Below, in pieces: positions 35,363-45,012 of a stretch of DNA of 64,000 nt; within the stretch, counting starts at the first letter, position 1; every line of letters starts with the position of its first letter. A program made the position numbers and the translations under genes. The stretch comes from Agrobacterium tumefaciens. Its GTDB lineage: Bacteria > Pseudomonadota > Alphaproteobacteria > Rhizobiales > Rhizobiaceae. The notes under the pieces were generated by a model, which worked only from the letters and a program-made list of their open reading frames with translations, searched no databases and was not told the DNA's origin. The DNA lies in NCBI GenBank assembly GCA_017744915.1, contig JAGIAH010000009.1:124001-188000 (forward strand). Direction: 5' to 3'.

Positions 35363-35936
35363 AAACGAAGATCATATTCTCGAACGTTCGATCGGCGGGC
35401 GGATCAAGGCGCTGCGGGCTGAAAACGGCCTGACGCTGGACCGGCTCGCCTCCGAATCCGGCGTCAGCCGCGCCATGATCTCGCGCATCGAGCGTGGTGA
35501 GGCGAGCCCCACTGCCTCGCTGCTTGCCCGCATCTGCGCAGCCCTTGGTCTTTCACTCTCCGGTTTCTTTGCCGAAGATCAAGAGGTGGTTTCCCCGCTG
35601 GTGAAGAAGCGCGACCAGCAGCTCTGGAAAGACCCGGAGACCGGTTATGTCCGCCGCGCCATTTCCCCGCCCCGTGTCGGTTCCGATGTCGATATTGTCG
35701 AAGTCGAGTTTCCAGCAGGCGCGCGTGTCGGATTTCCGCCGCATGCGGCAAGCCGGGGCATGACGCAATATGTCTGGCTTTTCGAAGGTGTGTTGGAAAT
35801 GACGAGCGGCGGTGTGGTGCACCGGCTGGAGCCTGGAGATTGCCTGTTCATGCCGGTGGGCGAGGGGCACGTTTTTCACAACCCTTCCGAAAAAACCGCC
35901 CGTTACGCCGTCGTGCTGGATCAACGGCAGCGCTGA
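35355..35936 (+). CDS. XRE-family regulator with C-terminal cupin
   Basis: The 193-residue protein has an HTH_3 domain (residues 10-70: LTLDRLASESGVSRAMISRIERGEASPTASLLARICAAL is spread over it) and a cupin domain from about residue 110 with GDCLFMPVGEGHVFHN. Such regulators sense small metabolites through the cupin and often control their own operon. The start is ATG 35355 or 35358, both inside a large palindrome and with no ribosome site, hinting at a leaderless transcript. A GNAT gene follows 18 bases later. Confidence 0.88.
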   Translation: MMENEDHILERSIGGRIKALRAENGLTLDRLASESGVSRAMISRIERGEASPTASLLARICAALGLSLSGFFAEDQEVVSPLVKKRDQQLWKDPETGYVRRAISPPRVGSDVDIVEVEFPAGARVGFPPHAASRGMTQYVWLFEGVLEMTSGGVVHRLEPGDCLFMPVGEGHVFHNPSEKTARYAVVLDQRQR

Positions 35937-35954
35937 TTTTCAAGAGGAGTTTAT

Positions 35955-36473
35955 ATGGCCACCATCCGTGTATTGAACGGGCAAGAGACCATCGATGTCC
36001 TGCCCGAACTCTGCGACGTTCTTGCTGCCTGCGTGAATGGCGGCGCATCCGTCGGCTTCATGTTGCCCTTTTCCCTGCAGGATGCGGAACCCTTCTGGCA
36101 GGCCGTCGCAGAAAATGTGGGCGAGGGCGGTACCATTCATGTGGTGGCGGAAGTGGATGGCAGGGTGGTGGGCACCGTTCAGGTTGGACTTGCTTCCAAA
36201 CCCAACCAGCCGCATCGCGGCGATCTGATGAAGCTTCTCGTGCATCCCTCGGCGCGGGGCCTCGGTCTTGCCCGCAGGCTTATGGAAAAGGTGGAGCAGG
36301 AAGCGGCGGCTCGTGGCCGTACCCTTCTGGTGCTGGATACGGCCACCGGCAGTGATGCCGAGGCGATCTATCCCCGCCTCGGCTGGGAGAGGGTCGGCGT
36401 CATTCCCGATTATGCCCTGTTTCCCGATGGGCGTTATTGCGGCACGACCCTGTTTTACAAGCGGATTGGCTAG
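35955..36473 (+). CDS. GNAT-family N-acetyltransferase in operon with XRE regulator
   Basis: The 172-residue protein shows LLVHPSARGLGLARRLME near residue 95, the acetyl-CoA loop, and LDTATGSDAEAIYPRLGW. An AGAGGAG ribosome site precedes ATG 35955. It follows the XRE-cupin gene closely and is probably its regulated partner, perhaps inactivating the effector by acetylation. That last point is inference. Confidence 0.86.
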   Translation: MATIRVLNGQETIDVLPELCDVLAACVNGGASVGFMLPFSLQDAEPFWQAVAENVGEGGTIHVVAEVDGRVVGTVQVGLASKPNQPHRGDLMKLLVHPSARGLGLARRLMEKVEQEAAARGRTLLVLDTATGSDAEAIYPRLGWERVGVIPDYALFPDGRYCGTTLFYKRIG

Positions 36474-36486
36474 ACCTCCCGGTTGC

Positions 36487-37560
36487 CTATTGTCCGGGCT
36501 TCAGCGTCCTGTTGAATGCGGCAACGATCATTTTTTCGAGCTCGGCGTGAATATCGGAACGATCGCGCGGCCCGGCCGGTTCGCAGATCGGATCGCGTTC
36601 GTCGACGGATTTGAGAAACGCGCTGGCGCCCTCTTTGCAGAGGGGCAGGAAGCTGAAATGGTCGGCCTCGTCGACTTGCTGATAGGCGGCACCCGGTACC
36701 TCGTCCGCCAGCTTGTCCGCCAGCACGGCGGGCGGAATTTTACCCTTGCTACCGAGATTGATGAAGGTGAGCGGAATATCGATCTGTCTCAGGCTGTCCG
36801 GCTGGAAGGCGAGTGCGAGACCGGGATCGACCAGCACGGCGGAACGGATGCGAGGATCGTGGTTCTGCTGCTCGAAACGGGCCTTGTCGAGGGTTCTGAG
36901 ATCGAGCTTCGGCACACTGGCCGGCTCGTTATTGACATAAGCCCTGCTACCGGCAAACCATCGGCAATCCATCATCGTGGCATAGTTTTCGCAATAACGC
37001 GCATAAGCGTCGAGATCGGCGCGGGCACCGGATATCTCCATCGCCGCGCTGCCGCCCAGCGAAAAGCCGAGGACACCGATCCTGCCGGCATCAATCGAGG
37101 CGGACCACTTGCCCTGTGTCATAAGGGCCGTGGCGATCGTGGAAAGATCACCTGTGCGTTCCCAGATTTTCGGCGTATCGGCCGGCGTGGAATCGCCGCT
37201 TGTCGTGCCGGGATGGTTGGTGCCGGCGACGATGAAACCTTCACTTGCAAGTTTCGCGGCGATCCAGGCCATGCCGCTCACTCGTGAACCCGAGCCGTGG
37301 GAGAGAAGCACGAGTGGCAGACGGCCCGGCTGCACCGCGCCGTCCTTGAAAACGGGTGTGCCCTGAAAAATGCGGTCCTCGCCTGAAAACACCTGCGTGC
37401 CCTTGCCGTCCGTTGGATACCAGATCGTCACGGCAAGATCCTTGCCCCGTTCAGGCGAGTGAATGGCGATGTCGCTGACGCCGACAGCCTCGCCCGCAAA
37501 AAGCGGTTGGGTGGCGAGAGCGGAAAACAGTAAGGTCGTGATGGCTGTGAAGGTGTGCAT
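36487..37560 (-). CDS. Secreted alpha/beta hydrolase (dienelactone/PAF-acetylhydrolase type)
   Basis: The 357-residue protein has a signal peptide (MHTFTAITTLLFSALATQP, cut near AGEA) and an alpha/beta hydrolase fold. The oxyanion strand is PLVLLSHGSGS, and the nucleophile elbow is GVLGFSLGGSA (Ser near residue 155). It contains three cysteines around YCENYATMMDCRW that may form a disulfide. Substrate unknown, probably an ester. ATG 37560 starts the signal peptide. It diverges from a membrane-anchored AraC regulator. Confidence 0.85.
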   Translation of the reverse strand: MHTFTAITTLLFSALATQPLFAGEAVGVSDIAIHSPERGKDLAVTIWYPTDGKGTQVFSGEDRIFQGTPVFKDGAVQPGRLPLVLLSHGSGSRVSGMAWIAAKLASEGFIVAGTNHPGTTSGDSTPADTPKIWERTGDLSTIATALMTQGKWSASIDAGRIGVLGFSLGGSAAMEISGARADLDAYARYCENYATMMDCRWFAGSRAYVNNEPASVPKLDLRTLDKARFEQQNHDPRIRSAVLVDPGLALAFQPDSLRQIDIPLTFINLGSKGKIPPAVLADKLADEVPGAAYQQVDEADHFSFLPLCKEGASAFLKSVDERDPICEPAGPRDRSDIHAELEKMIVAAFNRTLKPGQ

Positions 37561-37702
37561 GAAAACCTCGTGCGGTGAAAGGAACGAGGTGCAGTCTGCG
37601 CCATCACAGGTTTTCCGCGTCCTTGATCGCGTTTGAGGTCGTACCGAAACGCGATCTGGTCCATGAATGGGCAATATAAGTCTCGTTCAGGGGATATCCT
37701 TC

Positions 37703-38815
37703 GTGCTGTTCATTCCGCTGCCTTTTGTCGTGGCGCTTCTGCTGGTCGTCATGTTCATCGTCTTCCTTCGAAGTGGAGACGATGTGCGGACCAACCGGGC
37801 CTTTCTGGCGTCCATTGCCCTTTGCGCCGTGCAATCCGTCCTTGTCGGCCTGCGCTGGGGGTATGGTATCAGCGAAATGCGTTATGTTCTGCCGATCCTT
37901 GCCGCCTGCCTGCCGCCGCTCGTCTACATCGCCTTTCGCGGATTGATGGGGGTGGGGGCCGAGAGCCGCAGAGCGATGCTCGCCAGTCTGGCCCTGTCGC
38001 CCCTGTTGATTGTCGTGCTGGAATTTGCGTTCCCGGCTGCGATCGACCCCGCGCTGATCGTCATTTTTGTCGGCCACGCCATCGCCCTGCTTCTTCTGGG
38101 GAGAAAGGGGCCGGACGGGCTGGACGAGGCGCAGTTCGCCAGCGTCGCCTCGGCGCACCGGGCGCTCATCATCGCCGCCGTTGCACTGTGTGTTTCCGCT
38201 CTTTTTGACCTGCTGGTGGTTTTCGATTTCGAATGGGCGCAGGGGCAGAATGTTGCAGCTCTCATCAGCAATGCCAATCTGCTCGGCTTGTTGTTGATTG
38301 GCCTCATGGTCACTCTGGCCGGCAAAAGCAAAGCGCCTGAAACGGCCGCGGAGTCGGTTACGGAGGTGTCACCGCCGGCGGAGCCTTCCGAACAGGATCG
38401 GGACATCGTCGCAAGGGTCGATCGGCTGATGGAGACACAGGCGCTCTACCGCGATGAGAACCTCAATCTGTCGCGGCTTGCAAGACGCCTCGGCCTGCCA
38501 AGCCGGCAGATTTCGGGCGCGATCAATCGCCTGCTCGGCGTCAATGTCTCGCAATATGTCAACCAGCTCCGCATCCGCGAAGCCTGCCGGTTGCTGGAGG
38601 AAACGGAGCAATCGGTGACAGCGATCATGTTGTCCGCCGGCTTTCAGACCAAGTCCAATTTCAACCGGGAATTCCGCCGTGTCACCGGCATGAGCCCAGT
38701 TGACTGGCGCGAAAGGGAAGTGTGGAAACTGGTCTCGCCAAACAAAACGGCCACCCGGCAGATGCCGGATGACCGTTCGAAACCCGATGAACCTCTAAAG
38801 ATCGTCGGAAAATGA
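37703..38815 (+). CDS. AraC-family regulator with N-terminal membrane domain
   Basis: The 370-residue protein has six to seven hydrophobic helices in residues 1-210, a Pro/Glu-rich linker, and an AraC helix-turn-helix pair at the C-terminus (LARRLGLPSRQISGAINRLL; TAIMLSAGFQTKSNFNREFR). It should bind DNA from the inner membrane, sensing a membrane or envelope signal. GTG 37703 is preferred since AGGGG lies nine bases upstream; ATG 37667 is the alternative. It is divergent from a secreted hydrolase, its likely target. Confidence 0.83.
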   Translation: MLFIPLPFVVALLLVVMFIVFLRSGDDVRTNRAFLASIALCAVQSVLVGLRWGYGISEMRYVLPILAACLPPLVYIAFRGLMGVGAESRRAMLASLALSPLLIVVLEFAFPAAIDPALIVIFVGHAIALLLLGRKGPDGLDEAQFASVASAHRALIIAAVALCVSALFDLLVVFDFEWAQGQNVAALISNANLLGLLLIGLMVTLAGKSKAPETAAESVTEVSPPAEPSEQDRDIVARVDRLMETQALYRDENLNLSRLARRLGLPSRQISGAINRLLGVNVSQYVNQLRIREACRLLEETEQSVTAIMLSAGFQTKSNFNREFRRVTGMSPVDWREREVWKLVSPNKTATRQMPDDRSKPDEPLKIVGK

Positions 38816-38822
38816 CGAGGGA

Positions 38823-39998
<1,176 letters not shown>

Positions 39999-40099
39999 TT
40001 ATCCTTGCGGCCATCAAGAGGGAATGTTCGAAACTTGCGTGATCTTCCGCAGTGCTTGCCGATTGTTGCTTGGTCCGCTCTTCCCGCTTCCGGTGCGGA

Positions 40100-40573
40100 T
40101 TACGGCGCGCTGCTTCTTAACGCCGGGTCGTCCATTGCGGGATTATAAAACAGCGAAAGCGTCAGGCTTCTGGCGATGCGTTCCGCCGTTTCCATGAACC
40201 AATGATGGGCCTCCCTGCTCGGCGCGATGTCATCGAGCGTGGCGGAGAAAAGCGCGAGCCATTGCGGGAAAAGCTCTGCCGCCAAGCCCTTTACCCCGAG
40301 ATGGGCCTGCACCGGCTTGCCGCCATAACCGCCATTCTTGAAGGCGACGGCCGTCCAGAACTGTTTCATCCTGGCCATATGTTCCGGCCAGCGCCCGGCA
40401 AGCCGCGCGTCGAAGACCGGGCCAAGCGTCGGGTGGTTGAGAACGCGGCCGTAGAAAGTTTCCACCAGCAGATCGATGAAACCGGCATCGACGCCGATCT
40501 CCGCCATGGCCTTTTCCGCCCTGTCCTGAATTTCCGCATTGTGGGCGGCTCTTGCCGCGACTTGGTCCTGCAT
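40100..40573 (-). CDS. Group III truncated hemoglobin
   Basis: The 157-residue protein fits the group III (P-type) truncated globin: LVETFYGRVLNHPTLGPVFD with the distal B10 Tyr, and QAHLGVKGLAAELFPQWLALF containing the likely proximal His. Such globins are linked to microaerobic growth and NO chemistry. ATG 40573 begins MQDQVAARA. It diverges from mbfA and shares its promoter region with two Irr-type boxes, so it may be iron-responsive too. Confidence 0.87.
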   Translation of the reverse strand: MQDQVAARAAHNAEIQDRAEKAMAEIGVDAGFIDLLVETFYGRVLNHPTLGPVFDARLAGRWPEHMARMKQFWTAVAFKNGGYGGKPVQAHLGVKGLAAELFPQWLALFSATLDDIAPSREAHHWFMETAERIARSLTLSLFYNPAMDDPALRSSAP

Positions 40574-40637
40574 CGTGTTTCCTTTTTGGCAAATTTACCC
40601 CGCCGCGCCATGGTCCGCAATGCGACCCTTTGCCTTG

Positions 40638-40652
40638 TTAGAATTATTCTAA
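40638..40652 (+). promoter_or_regulatory. Irr-type iron control element, distal copy
   Basis: TTAGAATTATTCTAA is an ICE/Irr-box-like palindrome centred 69 bases upstream of the mbfA start and 72 from the globin start. Confidence 0.75.
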
Positions 40653-40683
40653 AGCGGCTTGATCCCGATGTGGTCCGGATGTA

Positions 40684-40700
40684 TTTAGAATTATTCTAAA
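40684..40700 (+). promoter_or_regulatory. Irr-type iron control element, proximal copy
   Basis: TTTAGAATTATTCTAAA is a second, longer copy, 46 bp from the first and ending 13 bases before the mbfA start, a position for repression. In rhizobia Irr represses mbfA when iron is low. Confidence 0.8.
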
Positions 40701-40713
40701 AAAGGTTTCAGCC

Positions 40714-41697
40714 ATGTTTCGCAGTCTTTTTTCCCTGTCCAAGCGCCCGTTTTCCTCCCTCGGTGAACAGGAAATCCTGGCACTCGCCATCTCGTCCGAA
40801 GAAGACGATTCCCGCATCTACCGCTCCTATGCCGACCATCTGCGTGGGCAATATCCGCAATCGGCCAAAGTCTTCGACGATATGGCCGAGGTTGAGCAGC
40901 AGCATCGAAATGTCCTGATCGACATGCATCGCCGCCGTTTCGGTGAAACCATTCCGCTGATCCGCCGCGAACATGTGCGCGGCTTTTACGAGCGCACGCC
41001 GGACTGGCTGGTAAAAAACCTGTCGCTCGAGAAGATCCGTGCCCAGGCGGAATTGATGGAAGCCCAGGCGATCCGTTTCTACGATGAGGCCGTCAAGCGC
41101 ACCACCGACGCCTCGACGCGCAAGCTGCTCGGCGATCTGGCCGAGGCAGAGCGGGGCCATGAAGACATCGCGCAACGGCTGGAAGAAAAACATCTCGATG
41201 AAAACGACCGGACCGATGAGGCCGAAACCGCAAAGCGGCAATTTCTTCTGACTTATGTGCAGCCGGGTCTTGCGGGTCTGATGGACGGCTCCGTTTCGAC
41301 GCTCGCGCCGATCTTCGCGGCGGCCTTCGCCACGCAGGATACCTGGCAGACCTTCCTGATCGGTCTTTCGGCCTCCGTCGGCGCGGGCATCTCCATGGGT
41401 TTCACTGAAGCCGCTCATGATGATGGCAAATTGTCGGGCCGCGGCTCTCCGGTCAAACGGGGCTTCGCCTCGGGCATCATGACGGCCATCGGTGGCCTCG
41501 GCCATGCGCTGCCCTATCTCATCCCGCATTTCTGGACGGCGACGGCCATTGCCGCCATCGTCGTTTTCGTGGAACTCTGGGCCATCGCCTTCATCCAGAA
41601 CCGCTTCATGGAAACGCCGTTCCTGCGGGCGGTGTTTCAGGTGGTGCTTGGCGGTTCGCTGGTGCTGGCTGCCGGTATCATCATCGGCAATGGCTAA
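40714..41697 (+). CDS. mbfA: Membrane-bound ferritin-like iron exporter MbfA
   Basis: The 327-residue protein joins an N-terminal ferritin-like di-iron domain (EVEQQHRNV; EAERGHED) to a C-terminal VIT1-like membrane domain with five helices from about residue 170 (GLMDGSVSTLAPIFAAAF). MbfA exports ferrous iron in Agrobacterium and Bradyrhizobium and protects against iron and peroxide stress; that is literature on the family. Two Irr boxes lie in its promoter. ATG 40714 begins MFRSLFSLS. Confidence 0.93.
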   Translation: MFRSLFSLSKRPFSSLGEQEILALAISSEEDDSRIYRSYADHLRGQYPQSAKVFDDMAEVEQQHRNVLIDMHRRRFGETIPLIRREHVRGFYERTPDWLVKNLSLEKIRAQAELMEAQAIRFYDEAVKRTTDASTRKLLGDLAEAERGHEDIAQRLEEKHLDENDRTDEAETAKRQFLLTYVQPGLAGLMDGSVSTLAPIFAAAFATQDTWQTFLIGLSASVGAGISMGFTEAAHDDGKLSGRGSPVKRGFASGIMTAIGGLGHALPYLIPHFWTATAIAAIVVFVELWAIAFIQNRFMETPFLRAVFQVVLGGSLVLAAGIIIGNG

Positions 41698-41703
41698 TGA
41701 ACG

Positions 41704-41734
41704 AAAAGCCCGCGGCGTTCGCTGCGGGCTTTTT
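41704..41734 (+). terminator. Terminator of mbfA
   Basis: A GC-rich stem (41707-41713 with 41724-41730 and inner pairs) is followed by TTTTT, with AAAA before it, so it could also serve the convergent BTLCP gene. Confidence 0.88.
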
Positions 41735-41756
41735 GCGTCGAGACTATATCCCCTGA

Positions 41757-42371
41757 TCAGCGCAATGCGCCAACCAGCACGTCGCGGCCATCCTCGATGG
41801 AGACCCAGCGGCCCGTATTGAAGGACGCCTGCCGCTTCAGATAGGTGTAGTTGGTGTCGGTCCAGAGCTTCACGTCGTCAGTCAGGTTGTCGAGAATATA
41901 GTCGCCGTCGGTGGTGCGAAGCGTCAGCACGGCATGGCCTTCACCATCCGGCTTGCGCACGACGGTGATCAGGAGGTCGGCCACGGAGAAACCACGCTCG
42001 ATCAGCTTCTTGCGCTTCAGCAGCACGAAATCCTCGCAGTCGCCGGCGGTCGTCGGATATTCCCAGACTTCGTCCTTGCCGTAGATTTCCTGGTCGGTCA
42101 TCGCCACGATGGTCGTGTTGACGGAAGTATTGATTTCGCGAACGACACCCCAGCCATAATCGGTAACGCGCGGCGGCGGCGTCACCTTGCTGCGGATGTT
42201 GCACTCGTCGGCATATTTCTGACAGAACTCATAATGGCCGATCGGCTGGGACGTGATCCCGCCCGTCACCATGGAGGGGCTTCCCTTGATTTCCGCCATG
42301 GCGGAGGCAGCAGTCATTAGCCCGGCAGCAACTGCAAACAACAGAGCACGCGCCAGCGGTGCGTTCATCAT
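41757..42371 (-). CDS. Bacterial transglutaminase-like cysteine proteinase (BTLCP)
   Basis: The 204-residue protein has a signal peptide (ending SAMAEIKG) and the BTLCP triad: catalytic Cys in AGDCEDFVLLKR, His in GHAVLTLR, and Asp in DYILDNL. Its relatives include LapG, which cuts a surface adhesin when c-di-GMP is low, but no lapD or adhesin gene is near. ATG 42371 begins MMNAPLARA. The hairpin at 42390-42406 lies just upstream. Confidence 0.87.
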   Translation of the reverse strand: MMNAPLARALLFAVAAGLMTAASAMAEIKGSPSMVTGGITSQPIGHYEFCQKYADECNIRSKVTPPPRVTDYGWGVVREINTSVNTTIVAMTDQEIYGKDEVWEYPTTAGDCEDFVLLKRKKLIERGFSVADLLITVVRKPDGEGHAVLTLRTTDGDYILDNLTDDVKLWTDTNYTYLKRQASFNTGRWVSIEDGRDVLVGALR

Positions 42372-42389
42372 GAAACCCGTCCCTTAATT

Positions 42390-42406
42390 CTTAACGAAAA
42401 GTTAAG
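42390..42406 (-). promoter_or_regulatory. Small dyad upstream of the BTLCP gene
   Basis: CTTAAC and GTTAAG (42390-42395, 42401-42406) flank a 5-base GAAAA spacer, 19 bases from the start codon. It may be an operator or a leader hairpin; no regulator is assigned. Confidence 0.35.
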
Positions 42407-42489
42407 AGGGATAGGGGGTTTGAGTCAATCGCTAGCAATCGGCGATGCGCAAGACTCGTTGAATATGGTTAAGAGCGTTGCGCAAATAC

Positions 42490-43278
42490 CTATATTGCAA
42501 GGGCTTTGACCGCCGCGAGCATGCGCTCGATATCCTGCGGCCGGGAAAGCCGGTGGTCGCCATCGCGGATCAGCGTCAGCACCACGTCGTCGGCGGGAAG
42601 ATGTTCGACGAGCTTCAGGGCATGCTGATAGGGAACGTCGGGATCGCGCATGCCCTGCAATATATGGACGGGGCAGCCGGTGGTGATGATGCCCGTGAGC
42701 ACACGGTTCCGTTTTCCGTCTTCCATCAGTGCGCGGGTGAAGATGTTGGGCTCGGGACTATATTCCGAATGTTCCTCGAAATAACCCTTTTCCGCCAGAG
42801 AAGTCTTTTCCGCATCCGACAGGCTGGGCTCTATCAGTTCTGCCGTGAAATCCGGTGCAGGCGCAATGAGAACAAGACCGGCGACGGAGGGCGCGCCGTC
42901 CGCTTTCCGCAGCTCCTCGACCATGCGCAGGGCAATCCAGCCGCCCATTGATGAGCCGACGAGGACAACACGCGATGGCGCCTTTGCGCGTACCACGGCG
43001 AGCGCCTCTTCCAGCCATCTTGAAATGGTGCCTTTTTTGAAATCGCCGCCGGAAGCGCCGTGGCCGGAATAATCGAGGCGCAGGCAGGCAAGACCGTTTT
43101 CCGCTGCGAAGCGATCAAGCTCGATCGCCTTGGTTCCGGTCATGTCGGAACGATAACCACCGAGCCATACCAGCATGGGCGCGTTCCCCTGCGAAGTGGC
43201 CGGGCGATGGAGGAAAGCGATGTCGCGGCTGTCGTTGTCGGGGCCTACACGCAGGAATTCAGCGGCTTGTTCGGTCAT
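42490..43278 (-). CDS. Alpha/beta hydrolase (ABHD10/serine-esterase type)
   Basis: The 262-residue cytoplasmic enzyme has the strand MLVWLGGYRSDM, the LDYSGHGASGG loop, the nucleophile elbow VLVGSSMGGWIA (Ser near residue 108), and acid and His residues in MRDPDVPY and DGDHRLSR. Substrate unknown. ATG 43278 begins MTEQAAEFLR. It diverges from infC. Confidence 0.86.
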   Translation of the reverse strand: MTEQAAEFLRVGPDNDSRDIAFLHRPATSQGNAPMLVWLGGYRSDMTGTKAIELDRFAAENGLACLRLDYSGHGASGGDFKKGTISRWLEEALAVVRAKAPSRVVLVGSSMGGWIALRMVEELRKADGAPSVAGLVLIAPAPDFTAELIEPSLSDAEKTSLAEKGYFEEHSEYSPEPNIFTRALMEDGKRNRVLTGIITTGCPVHILQGMRDPDVPYQHALKLVEHLPADDVVLTLIRDGDHRLSRPQDIERMLAAVKALAI

Positions 43279-43465
43279 CTATATGCAATTCTCCTGATTT
43301 TTCGCGCAACAACGGCGCGTATTTGCAAAAACCGTGGCAACAGGTGATCTTTTCGGGCAGATATGCTATTGACTTCGCCACGGCAATAACGACATTTCCG
43401 CCGCTTGTACCAAACAAGCTGTTTTTTGCTGACGTGATCCAGAAACAGATCAGGAGAATACGACC

Positions 43466-44002
43466 ATTCGCAGACCTTTCAAAGCCGATGCCCCCGTCAA
43501 GGAGGGGCCGCGCTCCAACCGGGAAATTCGGGTTCCCAGAGTTCAGCTTATTGATGAAGAGGGCCAGAACCTCGGTAGCATGCCGACGGATCAGGCTTTG
43601 AAACTGGCGGAGGAGGCCGGTCTCGATCTCGTTGAGATTTCGCCGAACGCTGAACCGCCGGTGTGCAAGATCCTCGATCTCGGCAAGCTGAAGTACTCGA
43701 CCCAGAAAAAGGCCGCTGAAGCGCGCAAGAAACAGAAGATCGTCGAAGTTAAAGAAATCAAGATGCGCCCCAACATCGACACGCATGACTATGACGTGAA
43801 GATGAAGGCTATGGGCCGTTTCTTTGATGATGGCGACAAGGTGAAGGTAACGCTGAAGTTCCGCGGCCGCGAAATGGCCCACCAGGAACTCGGCATGAAG
43901 CTTCTCCTCCAGGTGAAGGAAGACACCCAGGCGATTGCCAAGGTGGAGGCCGAGCCGAAGCTCGAAGGCCGTCAGATGATGATGGTTCTCGCCCCGAAAT
44001 AA
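43466..44002 (+). CDS. infC: Translation initiation factor IF-3 with AUU start codon
   Basis: The 178-residue protein is full-length IF-3: N-domain [17 protein letters not shown], the linker [22 protein letters not shown], and C-domain [13 protein letters not shown]. No ATG, GTG or TTG precedes the conserved N-terminus; a stop lies in frame at 43430-43432. The ATT at 43466 follows AGGAG by nine bases and gives the expected (M)RRPFKADAP start. IF-3 is known in E. coli to repress its own AUU start. A later ATG at 43580 would delete 38 conserved residues. Confidence 0.93.
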   Translation: MRRPFKADAPVKEGPRSNREIRVPRVQLIDEEGQNLGSMPTDQALKLAEEAGLDLVEISPNAEPPVCKILDLGKLKYSTQKKAAEARKKQKIVEVKEIKMRPNIDTHDYDVKMKAMGRFFDDGDKVKVTLKFRGREMAHQELGMKLLLQVKEDTQAIAKVEAEPKLEGRQMMMVLAPK

Positions 44003-44038
44003 TTTGCGCCGGCCTTTGCGGCCGCATGAATCACCATC

Positions 44039-44072
44039 GCAAGGGGAAGTTTGCTTTCCCCGTTGCGCTTTT
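44039..44072 (+). terminator. Hairpin between infC and rpmI, possible terminator or attenuator
   Basis: GCAAGGGGAA at 44039-44048 pairs with TTCCCCGTTGC at 44056-44066 (one bulged G) and is followed by GCTTTT. It would lower read-through into rpmI-rplT or act in ribosomal protein control. Confidence 0.55.
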
Positions 44073-44190
44073 AGCCGACTGCGGTTATAAGCGCGCGTCC
44101 GAACGGTCCGGCAGGGCATGCCGTGGCCGTTCCTGAATAGCTTGAAATAGGCCTCGTCTGCCTGTTTCGATACAAAAACGGAGTAGCAAA

Positions 44191-44394
44191 ATGCCCAAGA
44201 TGAAGACGAAGTCCGCTGCAAAGAAGCGGTTCAAGATCACTGCGACCGGCAAGGTTGTTGCAGCCGCCGCCGGTAAGCGCCACGGCATGATCAAGCGTAC
44301 CAACAAGTTCATTCGCGACGCGCGCGGAACCATGGTTCTCGCCGAAGCTGACGGCAAGAAGGTCGTCAAGAACTACCTGCCGAACGGTCTCTGA
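44191..44394 (+). CDS. rpmI: 50S ribosomal protein L35
   Basis: The 67-residue basic protein begins [20 protein letters not shown], the L35 signature, and ends VKNYLPNGL. It sits between infC and rplT as in most bacteria. A weak AGTAG/GGAG ribosome site precedes ATG 44191. Confidence 0.98.
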   Translation: MPKMKTKSAAKKRFKITATGKVVAAAAGKRHGMIKRTNKFIRDARGTMVLAEADGKKVVKNYLPNGL

Positions 44395-44434
44395 GACTTT
44401 TCCGCACATTTGGACACTTTAAGGAGATCATGAC

Positions 44435-44839
44435 ATGGCACGCGTAAAACGTGGCGTAACTTCCCGCGCCAAGCACACCAAGACACTCAAGGCAGCCAAG
44501 GGCTTCTACGGCCGCCGCAAGAACACCATCCGCGCAGCAAAGGCTGCCGTGGATCGTTCCAAGCAGTACGCTTACCGCGACCGCAAGGTCAACAAGCGCA
44601 ACTTCCGCGCTCTGTGGATCCAGCGTATCAACGCTGCTGTTCGCGAATTCGGCCTGACCTATGGCCGCTTCATCGACGGCCTGAACAAGGCTGGCATCGA
44701 AGTCGACCGCAAGGTTCTGTCCGACATGGCTATCCATGAGCCGGCAGCATTCGGCGCGCTCGTCGAAGCAGCGAAGAAGGCGCTTGAGTACCTCAAGGAT
44801 GCTGGTACGGCCAACGAGTTTGAAACCGCTGTAAAGTAA
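44435..44839 (+). CDS. rplT: 50S ribosomal protein L20
   Basis: The 134-residue protein begins [20 protein letters not shown] and carries [14 protein letters not shown] and [20 protein letters not shown]. It binds 23S rRNA early in 50S assembly. AAGGAG precedes ATG 44435; a strong terminator follows the gene. Confidence 0.98.
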   Translation: MARVKRGVTSRAKHTKTLKAAKGFYGRRKNTIRAAKAAVDRSKQYAYRDRKVNKRNFRALWIQRINAAVREFGLTYGRFIDGLNKAGIEVDRKVLSDMAIHEPAAFGALVEAAKKALEYLKDAGTANEFETAVK

Positions 44840-44871
44840 TTACGGCGCGGACAAATCTGTTGTTCATTTGA

Positions 44872-44902
44872 AACCCGCGCCGGTTCTCCGGCGCGGGTTT
44901 TC
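44872..44902 (+). terminator. Terminator of rpmI-rplT
   Basis: A perfect 12-bp GC-rich stem (44872-44883 with 44888-44899) with a TTCT loop is followed by TTTC. Confidence 0.9.
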
Positions 44903-45012
44903 GGTTTCTGAAATTCACGGCAGTTTGGGCAAGGGCGTGCAACGCTTTACGCCGGGGTTGCCAATGGGTGGGGCATCCGGCTTTCGGTCGGCACGTTCCA
45001 TTGGGGGCAAGA

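Noticed and set aside
41757..42371. Calling the BTLCP protein LapG
   Set aside because: The triad fits the wider family, but the LapD and large adhesin genes that define the Lap system are not nearby.
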